Positions 52,371 to 60,450 of a stretch of DNA of 64,000 nt are shown piece after piece. The position numbers and the translations under genes are program-made. Origin of the DNA: Lachnospiraceae bacterium. Its GTDB lineage: Bacteria > Bacillota > Clostridia > Lachnospirales > Lachnospiraceae. Numbering within the stretch: position 1 is the stretch's first letter; each line of letters opens with the position of its first letter. The notes beneath the pieces are model-generated. The model had not been told where the DNA came from, did not search any database, and saw nothing but the letters and a program-made list of their open reading frames with translations. The stretch lies in contig JAKSRM010000010.1 in assembly GCA_024403615.1 (NCBI GenBank), positions 1 through 64,000 of the forward strand, written 5' to 3'.

Positions 52371-53363
52371 ATGACTCTTACACCTAGAGAAAATTATCTT
52401 CGTGTGTTAAACCGCGAAATTCCTGAGTACGTTCCATCACCATACGATCCTTATCGTGATATGGTTAAAGAAGAACTTCTTACCCCTGCAGTAGCTCCAG
52501 AAGGAACTATCGTTACATCTTTCGGCGTTGAATACGTTGGATGCCCAGAGCTGAACATGGGCGCTATGCCAAACCCTAACAAAATCATCTGCCCAGACAT
52601 CACAGAATGGGATAAATATGTTCATCATATCGACATTTCCAACCGCGACTGGGAAGCTTATTACAAACCACAGGAAGCTAACTGGGACAGAACAAACCAT
52701 GTTCTTTCCATCGGTGGATCTGACTACTGGCTGACAGCAGTTTCTTTCATGGGATTTGAAAATGCTGTATTAGCTATGTATGAAGAACCAGATGCATTCA
52801 AAGAAATGTTAGAGTATGTTGCTGATTTCTATATTGAAGTTATGAAACAGGAAATCTACTACTGCAAACCAGATATCTTCGGTATCATGGATGATGACTC
52901 CGCTTATCGTATGCCTTTCTTCTCAGTAGATATGTACCGCGAATTCTTCAAACCTCTTCAGCAGAGACATATTGACATTGCTCATGAAAACGGAATGCTC
53001 GTTACCCGTCATGACTGTGGTAAATGCGAACAGTTCATTCCTGATTGGATTGAGATGGATGTTCGTGCTTGGAACCCTGCACAGGTTTCTAACGACCTTA
53101 AGGGCATCAAAGCAAAATACGGCAACCTGCTGACCATCGAAGGTGCATGGGATAACCAGGGTGAATTAGGCCGCGCAGACTGTGACATTCAGCTCCTGAA
53201 AGATGCTCTGGCTGAGTACGTTGATACTTTCGCTCCTGGCGGTGGATTCACATACAGTGCACACCTTAGCGCACGTCCAACAGAGCCTGGCTTCGATGAG
53301 CGCAACCAGATTATCCGTGACTTCTACGAAGACTATGTTCGTAACTACTATCAGAATCACTAA
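52371..53363 (+). CDS. Uroporphyrinogen decarboxylase family protein (methyltransferase-like)
   Basis: 330 residues from the ATG at 52371 (TTGGAGGG upstream), preferred to the ATG at 52356. Typical features are the opening LTPRENYLRVLNREIPEYVP, the middle PDIFGIMDDDSAYRMPFFSV, the metal-binding-type segment VTRHDCGKCEQFIPDWIEM and WNPAQVSNDLKGIKAKYGN. UroD-family proteins without haem genes nearby in anaerobes are often corrinoid-dependent methyltransferases or demethylases (MtaA/MtbA type) with zinc bound by His-x-Cys-x-n-Cys. Methyl donor unknown. Monocistronic. Confidence 0.82.
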   Translation: MTLTPRENYLRVLNREIPEYVPSPYDPYRDMVKEELLTPAVAPEGTIVTSFGVEYVGCPELNMGAMPNPNKIICPDITEWDKYVHHIDISNRDWEAYYKPQEANWDRTNHVLSIGGSDYWLTAVSFMGFENAVLAMYEEPDAFKEMLEYVADFYIEVMKQEIYYCKPDIFGIMDDDSAYRMPFFSVDMYREFFKPLQQRHIDIAHENGMLVTRHDCGKCEQFIPDWIEMDVRAWNPAQVSNDLKGIKAKYGNLLTIEGAWDNQGELGRADCDIQLLKDALAEYVDTFAPGGGFTYSAHLSARPTEPGFDERNQIIRDFYEDYVRNYYQNH

Positions 53364-53386
53364 TCTTTATAAAAAGATAGAAATTT

Positions 53387-53416
53387 AAAAACAGGATGCG
53401 GAAGCATCCTGTTTTT
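53387..53416. terminator. Bidirectional terminator
   Basis: AAAAACAGGATGC (53387-53399), loop GGAA, GCATCCTGTTTTT (53404-53416); convergent genes. Confidence 0.9.
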
Positions 53417-53435
53417 TTAGTTAATAATATTGTTC

Positions 53436-53765
53436 TTATTTGTCGTCATCATCGCCGTCCAGCTTATCTGCAAGAGCTTCTGCACCTTCTTCCGCAGAAC
53501 CTAAAATGCTCTTTCCCAGACTCTTGAAAGCAGAACCTAATTCTTTTCCGGTTTTTCGCCAACTGCCGTCTGCAAATACGTTTGGCTCTTCAGCTTCTTT
53601 CGCTTCTGCGTTTACACCTTCTGGTTTTTCATCATCTTTTTTATCTTCTGCCCATTCTTCTACGTTATCCACTGTGGTTTTTGCGGAGCGAACCAAAGTC
53701 TTTGCTAATCCAGAAAAAGCACCGCCTAATTCTTTACCAGTTTTTTTCCAATCTTCTTTTGCCAT
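53436..53765 (-). CDS. Small acidic protein with an internal tandem repeat
   Basis: 109 residues, AAGGAGG upstream. Residues 5-29 (DWKKTGKELGGAFSGLAKTL) and 68-90 (SWRKTGKELGSAFKSLGKSI) are two copies of one amphipathic helical unit separated by an acidic, Glu/Lys-rich linker, with an Asp-rich tail. No membrane segment or signal. Last gene of the sirtuin operon, 12 bases after the CvpA gene. Function not recognised. Confidence 0.7.
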   Translation of the reverse strand: MAKEDWKKTGKELGGAFSGLAKTLVRSAKTTVDNVEEWAEDKKDDEKPEGVNAEAKEAEEPNVFADGSWRKTGKELGSAFKSLGKSILGSAEEGAEALADKLDGDDDDK

Positions 53766-53777
53766 AGTTTTTCCTCC

Positions 53778-54500
53778 TTAAAATACTTTAAAAATGGATT
53801 TTGCTGCGGTCAGCAAAAGGTTGTTATCATATATCAGTTTCAGTACAGCACTCTGATCAATTACATCTACGATTTTTACACCAAACGGGGTCTGGGAAAT
53901 CGCCATAACAATTAAGCAGATGCACCATACAATTAAAATTCCTTCCACGAATCCGAGAATAGCGCCAAACAATCGGTTCACGCCTCGGATAATCGGAATG
54001 CGTCCAATGACGCCAATCACCCGGAGTAAAATCCGAAGAATCAAATAAATTGCAATGAGCAGAATAATATACGCAATGGCGTCAATTGCCGTAACGGAAA
54101 GTCGGGTGCTCAAGTAGTCCTTAAAATTACTTACGCCATACTCTGCATATCCACTCTTTTCATTTTTTTCGCGGATGTCCTTTTTCATGAAGTTCGGAAG
54201 AGGCAGTCCGTCGATTACTTTTTCCTGTGCTTCTTTTACTTTATCAATAATATTCTTTGCAGAACCATCAATTCGTTTTTCCACAAAAGAATCAATGGAT
54301 TTCTCTACCGAAGTACCGATAAAGGTGGTCTGCAAAAATTTAGAAAAATGAGGCGCAATAAGACCTGCTGCCACAATGGTCACCACCAACGCCAAGGTTG
54401 TTAAAATAATACGTAAGAAACCTTTACGGTATCCATTAAAGATGCAAAACAACAAAAAGAGTACTACTACGATTGTCGCGATTAAAGCTATTGTTCCCAT
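53778..54500 (-). CDS. CvpA family membrane protein
   Basis: 240 residues, AGAAAGGAGAAAG upstream. Four hydrophobic segments (about 5-25, 30-50, 135-160 and 180-205) and the N-terminal motif FNGYRKGFLRIILTTLALVV match the CvpA family, implicated in colicin V production and envelope homeostasis. A soluble loop about 55-125 is Lys/Glu-rich. Lies within the five-gene operon, 13 bases after the DUF5711 gene. Confidence 0.85.
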   Translation of the reverse strand: MGTIALIATIVVVLFLLFCIFNGYRKGFLRIILTTLALVVTIVAAGLIAPHFSKFLQTTFIGTSVEKSIDSFVEKRIDGSAKNIIDKVKEAQEKVIDGLPLPNFMKKDIREKNEKSGYAEYGVSNFKDYLSTRLSVTAIDAIAYIILLIAIYLILRILLRVIGVIGRIPIIRGVNRLFGAILGFVEGILIVWCICLIVMAISQTPFGVKIVDVIDQSAVLKLIYDNNLLLTAAKSIFKVF

Positions 54501-54513
54501 CTTTCTCCTTTCT

Positions 54514-55692
54514 TTATTTCAGCCGGATAAATTCCGTATCGGAAGAAGACGCCAGAACAAATTCCGTTCCTTTTCCGCAATAACTCATAGCGAAAACAGC
54601 ATCTTCCATATCCATTTCCATTTTCTTTACACCACTAAAGCTGTACATTTCACAATCGCTTCCGGAATAAAGAAGAATGTTTCTTCCGGCAAAAAGTACC
54701 TTGTTATATGCAAAATCAAAGCCCTTGGAAAAGACTTCTTTTCCCTTCATGTCCATAACTTTCAGGCAGTAATTTTCTTCCCCTTCTTCATCTTCCACAA
54801 CCATTCCTAAGTATTTTTTATTAAAGAAAATGCTCTGGATTTCCTGGCCCAGATCTAAATTTTCATAAACCAGTTCCGGAATACCATTAAAGTCATAAAT
54901 AGAAATGGCATTATCGCCTACGACGCAAACTTTTCCGTTTTCCATGAAACGAATCGATGTCAGAATCGTAGATTCATACTGATTAAATCCACCTACTACC
55001 ATATCTTCGCCACCGTTTCCGCTGGAGAAGTCATAAAATACAACCTTTGACTCCAGGGTTCCTTCGCTGACGTAAACATACGCTGCTACCAGTTTTGAAC
55101 CATCTGAAGAAAGAGCGATATCCGTAAGATATCCACTGGAAGCAAATACGCTCTTGGCTGTTACCAACTCGTTTCCTTCTTTGTCCACAACTTCAATATA
55201 GTTGGAATCGCCATCGTTGGTAGCTGCTGCCACAATGCCCTGGTCCGACACTTCCAAATCCGTAATATTATGGGATAAGGTAATACGATTTGCTAATCCG
55301 CTGACATCATACAGGAAAATATCTTTTCCTTTCATGTCCGCTGCTGCAAAATAAGCCCCACTGACCGCTGTTAACGGCTGGGTCATCTCAAAGCTTTCTG
55401 CCCAATGAATTCCCTTGCTGTCAAAATAGGTGACGCCTTCGCTACTGCTACGTACGAAGCCGCCGTTATATTCAAATAATTTCGTTTGTTCGTCCGTATT
55501 GGACAGCTCCAGCCGGGTCAGCACTTTGTAACTGGAAAAGGTTCGGAATCGGAAAAACAGAAAAAGACCAACAGCGGCAAGTACGATTACCGCTGCTGCT
55601 ATGATAAGAATCAAGTTTCTCTGTTTCTTTCTTCTATTCTGGGAAAATTGTTTATTTCCCGATGGTACATTTTTTTTACGTTGTTTCGGCAT
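54514..55692 (-). CDS. DUF5711 family membrane-anchored beta-propeller-like protein
   Basis: 392 residues. A basic N-terminus and one membrane segment (about 27-48) precede an extracytoplasmic part built of WD/beta-propeller-like repeats (FSSYKVLTRLELSNTDEQTK, ITDLEVSDQGIVAAATNDGD, LTDIALSSDGSKLVAAYVYV). This matches DUF5711, of unknown function in Clostridia. Its start shares a base with the stop of the upstream coiled-coil gene, so translation is coupled. Confidence 0.78.
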   Translation of the reverse strand: MPKQRKKNVPSGNKQFSQNRRKKQRNLILIIAAAVIVLAAVGLFLFFRFRTFSSYKVLTRLELSNTDEQTKLFEYNGGFVRSSSEGVTYFDSKGIHWAESFEMTQPLTAVSGAYFAAADMKGKDIFLYDVSGLANRITLSHNITDLEVSDQGIVAAATNDGDSNYIEVVDKEGNELVTAKSVFASSGYLTDIALSSDGSKLVAAYVYVSEGTLESKVVFYDFSSGNGGEDMVVGGFNQYESTILTSIRFMENGKVCVVGDNAISIYDFNGIPELVYENLDLGQEIQSIFFNKKYLGMVVEDEEGEENYCLKVMDMKGKEVFSKGFDFAYNKVLFAGRNILLYSGSDCEMYSFSGVKKMEMDMEDAVFAMSYCGKGTEFVLASSSDTEFIRLK

Positions 55693-56789
55693 TATTTGAT
55701 CTCACCATTTAACAAGTCCATGGCCTGCATAATGGTTTCTGCTTTTCCTTCCTGAATCAATGAAATCATCGCATCGATTTTCTCTGTAGACATATTCTTC
55801 TTGCCCAGATAAGCGCTGTAGCTATTTGCCAGAGTTTCGGAAACAGCTTTTACCGCTGCTCTCTTAACTTCCAGGTCTGCTCTCATTCCATTCAGTTCGG
55901 TTTCCATCTGCTCGATTGCCGGCAGATTTTCTTTTTCAATTTCATCTTTAATCTGAACTGCAGTCTCTTCGTCGAATACTCTTAAAGCTTCATCTCTTGC
56001 TTTTGATTTTTCATCTACAATGGTCTGAGCCTGATTAATCTCATCGTCAAAGCTCTGAAGATCATAAGCAGATTCGTCTTTATCGGAACGGATGCCTTTG
56101 GTAATCTTTTTGATTTCTTTCTGGTTTGCTTCAATAATATTTCTCTTTGCACGTGCTGCTTCAATCACTTCGCCTTTTCCTTTGGAATGAGTAGAAATAA
56201 AAATGATGAAATAAATTGCTGCAAAGAATACAACAACTGCTAAATAAACTAAAACCTTTAACAGCCACTGACCAGGTTTAATAAACAGGCATACAGCGTT
56301 CGGAATAACACCTAACGCGATGACAATGGTAATAATAAATGCAATGAAATTCTTTCCTGTTTTTGGTGCGAACAAAGAGTAGTAATAGAAAGAATTGCAG
56401 AAGGAAGGAACTCCCTTTTCCTTAAACATTGCATTGATTTCTTTCTTTGTTGCTTCAATCTGATCGGTGAGAGCTGCTGTTTCGTTATGAACTCTTTCAT
56501 TAACTGCAGAAGCCTTTGCCTCTCTTCTCTTCTTTTCTGCATCCTTCAGAACCTTTGTTGCTGCATCAACCTGCTCGTCCTGAGCCTTCTTCAGATCGCC
56601 CCTTCTTTCTTTTGTGGCATTGCTAATCTTCTCTGCCATATATTTTTTCTGGGTTTCCAGATCTTTTTCTTTTGTCTTAACAGCCAGTTCTGCGTCTGTA
56701 ACTGCAGAATTTTTATCAGCCTCGTCCATCAGCTGAACTTTTACCTGCTCCAGTTCTGCAACTCCGCCACCTAAAAAATTATTGTCCAT
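55692..56789 (-). CDS. Coiled-coil membrane protein, function unknown
   Basis: 365 residues, TAGGAGGAAACC upstream. Long charged coiled coils (about 20-120 and 215-350) flank two adjacent membrane segments near 142-165 and 178-200 (FIAFIITIVIALGVIPNAVC, LLKVLVYLAVVVFFAAIYFI). The tail helix MSTEKIDAMISLIQEGKAET may be a small regulatory or oligomerisation element. I do not recognise a named family. Second gene of the operon, nine bases after the sirtuin gene. Confidence 0.72.
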   Translation of the reverse strand: MDNNFLGGGVAELEQVKVQLMDEADKNSAVTDAELAVKTKEKDLETQKKYMAEKISNATKERRGDLKKAQDEQVDAATKVLKDAEKKRREAKASAVNERVHNETAALTDQIEATKKEINAMFKEKGVPSFCNSFYYYSLFAPKTGKNFIAFIITIVIALGVIPNAVCLFIKPGQWLLKVLVYLAVVVFFAAIYFIIFISTHSKGKGEVIEAARAKRNIIEANQKEIKKITKGIRSDKDESAYDLQSFDDEINQAQTIVDEKSKARDEALRVFDEETAVQIKDEIEKENLPAIEQMETELNGMRADLEVKRAAVKAVSETLANSYSAYLGKKNMSTEKIDAMISLIQEGKAETIMQAMDLLNGEIK

Positions 56790-56798
56790 GGTTTCCTC

Positions 56799-57518
56799 CT
56801 ATAATTGTGCAAAAACTTTTCCAATACTATCGTTTATGATTAAATTTGCTAAGTTGTCTCTTGGCGTAGTGCTCTTATTAATCAGCACTAATTTATTGCC
56901 TCTATAATAATCGATCAGTCCTGCTGCCGGATAAACTACCAGGCTGGTACCGCCGATAATTAACACATCTGCTCTCGAAATCGCTTTTACCGCGCCTTCA
57001 ATTACTTCCGAATCCAGTCCCTCCTCATAAAGAACTACATCCGGTTTGATCATACCGCCACATGCATCACAGGTCGGAACACCATCGGCTACTGCCATAT
57101 ATTCCGGACCGAAGAACTTGCCACATTTTGTACAGTAGTTGCGATGAACGCTTCCATGAAGTTCATAAACAACTTTGCTTCCTGCTGCCTGATGAAGACC
57201 GTCAATGTTCTGGGTTACTATGGCTTTCAGTTTGCCTTTCGCTTCCAGTTCTGCCAGTTTTAAGTGAGCGGTATTTGGTTTCGCATCCAAAATCAGCATC
57301 TTATTCTTGTAAAACCGATAAAACTCCTGCGGATATCTTACAAAAAAGGTATGGCTCAAAATCGTCTCTGGCGGATAATCATATTCCTGATTATACAAAC
57401 CATCTACGCTTCGGAAATCCGGAATATTGCTTTCGGTGGAAACTCCTGCTCCACCGAAGAAAACAATATTATCGCTTTCCTCGACCCATTGTTTCAATAC
57501 ACTGATGTTATCTTCCAT
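56799..57518 (-). CDS. cobB: NAD-dependent protein deacylase (sirtuin)
   Basis: 239 residues, CAAGGAGATTG upstream. NAD-binding motif GGAGVSTESNIPDFRS, the catalytic block TQNIDGLHQAAGS...ELHGSVH (His), and a zinc site CTKCGKFF...CDACGG are all present, followed by VLIIGTSLVVYPAAGLI. It removes acyl groups from lysines, coupling to NAD. First gene of an operon with the coiled-coil, DUF5711, CvpA and repeat proteins. Confidence 0.93.
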   Translation of the reverse strand: MEDNISVLKQWVEESDNIVFFGGAGVSTESNIPDFRSVDGLYNQEYDYPPETILSHTFFVRYPQEFYRFYKNKMLILDAKPNTAHLKLAELEAKGKLKAIVTQNIDGLHQAAGSKVVYELHGSVHRNYCTKCGKFFGPEYMAVADGVPTCDACGGMIKPDVVLYEEGLDSEVIEGAVKAISRADVLIIGGTSLVVYPAAGLIDYYRGNKLVLINKSTTPRDNLANLIINDSIGKVFAQL

Positions 57519-57528
57519 AACAATCTCC

Positions 57529-57557
57529 TTGTTGAAGCGCTAACTAAATGTTACAAT
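57529..57557 (+). promoter_or_regulatory. Promoter of the 57564 gene
   Basis: TTGTTG (57529-57534), 17-base spacer and TACAAT (57552-57557). The expected start site coincides with the ATG at 57564. It overlaps the sirtuin ribosome-binding site on the other strand. Confidence 0.55.
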
Positions 57558-57563
57558 CCCTTT

Positions 57564-57836
57564 ATGTTTAGAATGTGGGGAAAGATATTTAAAAATAATA
57601 AAATGCTCTGCGACCATGTGGCCGTTAACGACAATTACGAGCTCTCACGGACCAAAAAGGTCTTTGAAGGGCTGGATGAAATCTGTCGGGAATTTAATTT
57701 AAGCGTTCCTCTGTGGTTGGATAGCAATATTTCAGAATTCAAAAGAATTTCCAAAACCCGCTTCCGCGCCGATTCCTTTATTGAAGAAATCGAATTCGAT
57801 TACCTGGAAATCCAAGTCATCGAAGAGGATTACTAA
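57564..57836 (+). CDS. Small conserved-looking protein, possibly leaderless
   Basis: 90 residues from the ATG at 57564; a longer open frame upstream is antisense to the sirtuin gene and has no start signal. The sequence (MFRMWGKIFKNNKMLCDHVA, LDEICREFNLSVPLWLDSNI, FEIEFDYLEIQVIEEDY-like tail) is mixed and soluble, as in short proteins found in many Clostridia. There is no Shine-Dalgarno sequence before either ATG (57564, 57573), and the promoter places initiation at the start codon. Terminator at 57842-57860. Function unknown. Confidence 0.7.
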   Translation: MFRMWGKIFKNNKMLCDHVAVNDNYELSRTKKVFEGLDEICREFNLSVPLWLDSNISEFKRISKTRFRADSFIEEIEFDYLEIQVIEEDY

Positions 57837-57841
57837 ATCTT

Positions 57842-57860
57842 AACCGTCCTATGGGCGGTT
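57842..57860. terminator. Bidirectional terminator before pgi end
   Basis: AACCGTCC (57842-57849)/GGGCGGTT (57853-57860) with loop TAT, one T-G pair and a T-rich tail. Confidence 0.75.
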
Positions 57861-59192
57861 TTATTTTTTATATTTTGCTAAAATTTCTTTAATGTTCTTT
57901 TTATAAGTTTCTACGCCTGGCTGGTTAAACGGATTCACGCCTTCTACATAAGCGCTGATACCGCAAGCATACTCGAAGAAATAGAACAACTGACCTAAAT
58001 AAAACTCGCTTCGTTCCGGAACACGGAATAAAATCTGAGGAACATCACCGTCCGAATGCGCCTGACAAGTTCCTGCCATAGCCTGTAAGTTCAGCCAGTC
58101 TACATTCTTTCCTTCCAGATATTTGAAACCGTCAAAGTCTTCCTCAAAAGCAGGAATTCCTAACACGTCTTTGGTTGGTTTGATTTCAATAATGGTTTCA
58201 AAAATGTTCCGTTCGCCGTCCTGGATCATCTGTCCCATAGAATGAAGGTCTGTGGTAAAGGTCAGGGAAGCTGGGAAAATTCCGTAGCCGTCTTTTCCTT
58301 CGCTCTCTCCAAATAACTGTTTCAGCCATTCGGAGAACATCTTCAGGTCTGGGTCATAGCTTTCAAAAATTTCAATAAATTTATCCCAGGAGTACAGCTG
58401 CTGCCGTAAAGCTGCATAACCTACAACATCGCTGACAATCAGCTCTTCGTCGTCTTCCTTTTCTTCTGCCATACTGGTCAGTTCTTCCCGCATAGCTGCT
58501 GCGCCTTCCATCAGCTGATCAATATCGCAACCTGCTGCTGCAATTGGAAGAAGACCTACTGCCGTAAGAACGGAATATCTTCCGCCAATATCGTCTGGAA
58601 CTACGAAAGTTTCGTAACCTTCTTTATCTGCTAAGGTTTTTAAAGCGCCTTTTTCTTTATCGGTGGTCGCATAAATTCTCTCTGCAGCTTCTTCTTTTCC
58701 ATACTTATCTTCCAAAGCTTTCCGGAAAATACGGAAGGAAATGGAAGTTTCCATGGTGGTTCCGGACTTGGAAATTACGTTTAATGAAAAGTCCTTATCT
58801 TTTACCAGATCCAGAATGGTCTTGATATAAGTAGCATTCATGTTATTGCCGGCAAAGAAAATCTGAAGATCGCTTCCATCGGCACATTTTAAGTTGTACA
58901 TTCCGCCCTTCAGGAAATCCAAAGCTGCTGCTGCTCCTAAATAGGAACCGCCAATACCGCATACGACTAACGCCTTGCTGTCACTACGGATTTTTTCTGC
59001 TGCCTTTTTGATGCGGGCAAATTCTTCTTTATCATAATTTACCGGAAGGTCTACCCAACCTGTAAATTCTGCCCCAGGTCCTCTCTTGTTTAAAAGGACA
59101 TCCTGTGCAAACAGAGCTTCCTCTGTAAATTGTTCCATTTCATAATCCGTCAATTCATCAATGCCGAAAAAACACATTTCAATATTATTCAT
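57861..59192 (-). CDS. pgi: Glucose-6-phosphate isomerase
   Basis: 443 residues, the usual size of the Gram-positive form. VVCGIGGSYLGAAAALDFL (about 75-93) is the phosphate-binding block, followed by VISKSGTTMETSISFRIFR, then the active-site Glu region and QLFGESEGKDGYGIFPASL, and a C-terminal QPGVETYKKNIKEILAKY with the conserved Gln-Pro-Gly-Val-Glu. It interconverts glucose-6-phosphate and fructose-6-phosphate. Its start overlaps the ahcY stop by one base, so the two are coupled, an unusual pairing. Confidence 0.97.
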   Translation of the reverse strand: MNNIEMCFFGIDELTDYEMEQFTEEALFAQDVLLNKRGPGAEFTGWVDLPVNYDKEEFARIKKAAEKIRSDSKALVVCGIGGSYLGAAAALDFLKGGMYNLKCADGSDLQIFFAGNNMNATYIKTILDLVKDKDFSLNVISKSGTTMETSISFRIFRKALEDKYGKEEAAERIYATTDKEKGALKTLADKEGYETFVVPDDIGGRYSVLTAVGLLPIAAAGCDIDQLMEGAAAMREELTSMAEEKEDDEELIVSDVVGYAALRQQLYSWDKFIEIFESYDPDLKMFSEWLKQLFGESEGKDGYGIFPASLTFTTDLHSMGQMIQDGERNIFETIIEIKPTKDVLGIPAFEEDFDGFKYLEGKNVDWLNLQAMAGTCQAHSDGDVPQILFRVPERSEFYLGQLFYFFEYACGISAYVEGVNPFNQPGVETYKKNIKEILAKYKK

Positions 59193-60436
59193 TACAAACT
59201 CGATTTCTCCAGATAATCTCTTTGTTTCTGGGTTAAAGTATCAATGTTTTTGCCAAGAAATTCCAGTTTTCTTAAAGCAACTTCCTGGTCAACTTCTGCT
59301 GGAACTTTGATCAGTTTTTCGGTTAAGGCGTCTTTATTTTCTACTAAATATTTTACAGAAAGGGCCTGGATTGCAAAGCTCATGTCCATGATCTCTGCCG
59401 GATGTCCATCTCCTGCTGCCAGATTTACTAATCTGCCTTCTGCCAGAACGAAAATCCAACGACCGTCTTTCTGTTTGTATCCCATAATATTTTTGCGCAT
59501 TTCCATAGACTCTACGCAATTAGCTCTCAGCCATGCAACGTCAACTTCTACATCGAAATGTCCAGCGTTAGAAAGGATTGCACCGTCTTTCATAACTGCG
59601 AAATCTTCTTCTGTAATAACGTCGGTGCAACCAGTAACCGTAATAAAGAAATCACCAATCTTGGCAGCTTCCTTCATCGGCATTACTTCAAAACCGTCCA
59701 TAACCGCTTCGATGGCTCTTACTGGATTTACTTCGGTTACGATAACTTTCGCTCCGAGACCTTTCGCTCTCATGGAAACGCCTTTGCCACACCATCCATA
59801 GCCTGCAACAACAACGTTCTTTCCAGCGATGATCAGGTTGGTGGTACGGTTAATGCCATCAAATACAGACTGACCGGTTCCGTAACGGTTATCAAAGAAA
59901 TGCTTGCAATCAGCTTCGTTAACCATAACCATAGGGAACTTTAACTGGTTGGCTTCTGCCATAGCTTTCAGACGGATGATGCCAGTAGTGGTCTCTTCGC
60001 ATCCGCCGATTACATACTGCAGCTTGTCCTGCATTTCTGTATGAAGCATATGAACTAAGTCGCCGCCGTCGTCTACGATAATGTTGCAGTTATGCTCTAA
60101 TACTGCCTTTATGTTGTCGAAATATTCTTCCTCAGTGCAATCGTACCATGCGAATACTTCGATTCCGCTTTCTACTAAAGCTGCTACTACGTCGTCCTGC
60201 GTGGATAACGGGTTGCTACCGGTTGCGAATACTTCTGCGCCGCCGGCTTTCAGAACCTGGCAAAGATATGCGGTCTTTGCTTCCAGATGAACAGAAAGGG
60301 CTACACGGATTCCCTCGTAAGGTTTTGTTTTTTCAAATTCTTCCTTCAACATAGAAAGAAGAGGGCAGTTTCTGCGTACCCATTCGATTTTCTGATGTCC
60401 GGATTTTGCCAGGGTGATGTCTTTAATATTGCTCAT
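59192..60436 (-). CDS. ahcY: S-adenosylhomocysteine hydrolase family protein
   Basis: 414 residues, the short bacterial/archaeal form. Substrate and NAD motifs are clear: VHLEAKTAYL near 50, NEADCKHFFDNRYGTGQSVF near 173-192, and the Rossmann GYGWCGKGVSMRAKGLGA near 212-229. It ends with a short Lys-poor tail. It normally splits SAH to adenosine and homocysteine. It is preceded 14 bases upstream by an SAH/MTA deaminase-type gene, which raises the possibility that S-inosylhomocysteine is the real substrate. Confidence 0.95.
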   Translation of the reverse strand: MSNIKDITLAKSGHQKIEWVRRNCPLLSMLKEEFEKTKPYEGIRVALSVHLEAKTAYLCQVLKAGGAEVFATGSNPLSTQDDVVAALVESGIEVFAWYDCTEEEYFDNIKAVLEHNCNIIVDDGGDLVHMLHTEMQDKLQYVIGGCEETTTGIIRLKAMAEANQLKFPMVMVNEADCKHFFDNRYGTGQSVFDGINRTTNLIIAGKNVVVAGYGWCGKGVSMRAKGLGAKVIVTEVNPVRAIEAVMDGFEVMPMKEAAKIGDFFITVTGCTDVITEEDFAVMKDGAILSNAGHFDVEVDVAWLRANCVESMEMRKNIMGYKQKDGRWIFVLAEGRLVNLAAGDGHPAEIMDMSFAIQALSVKYLVENKDALTEKLIKVPAEVDQEVALRKLEFLGKNIDTLTQKQRDYLEKSSL

Positions 60437-60450
60437 GTTTTAGCCTCTCT

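Noticed and set aside
57062..57563. Upstream extension of the 57564 gene and other plus-strand frames across the sirtuin gene
   Set aside because: They are antisense to clear sirtuin motifs and have no start signals.
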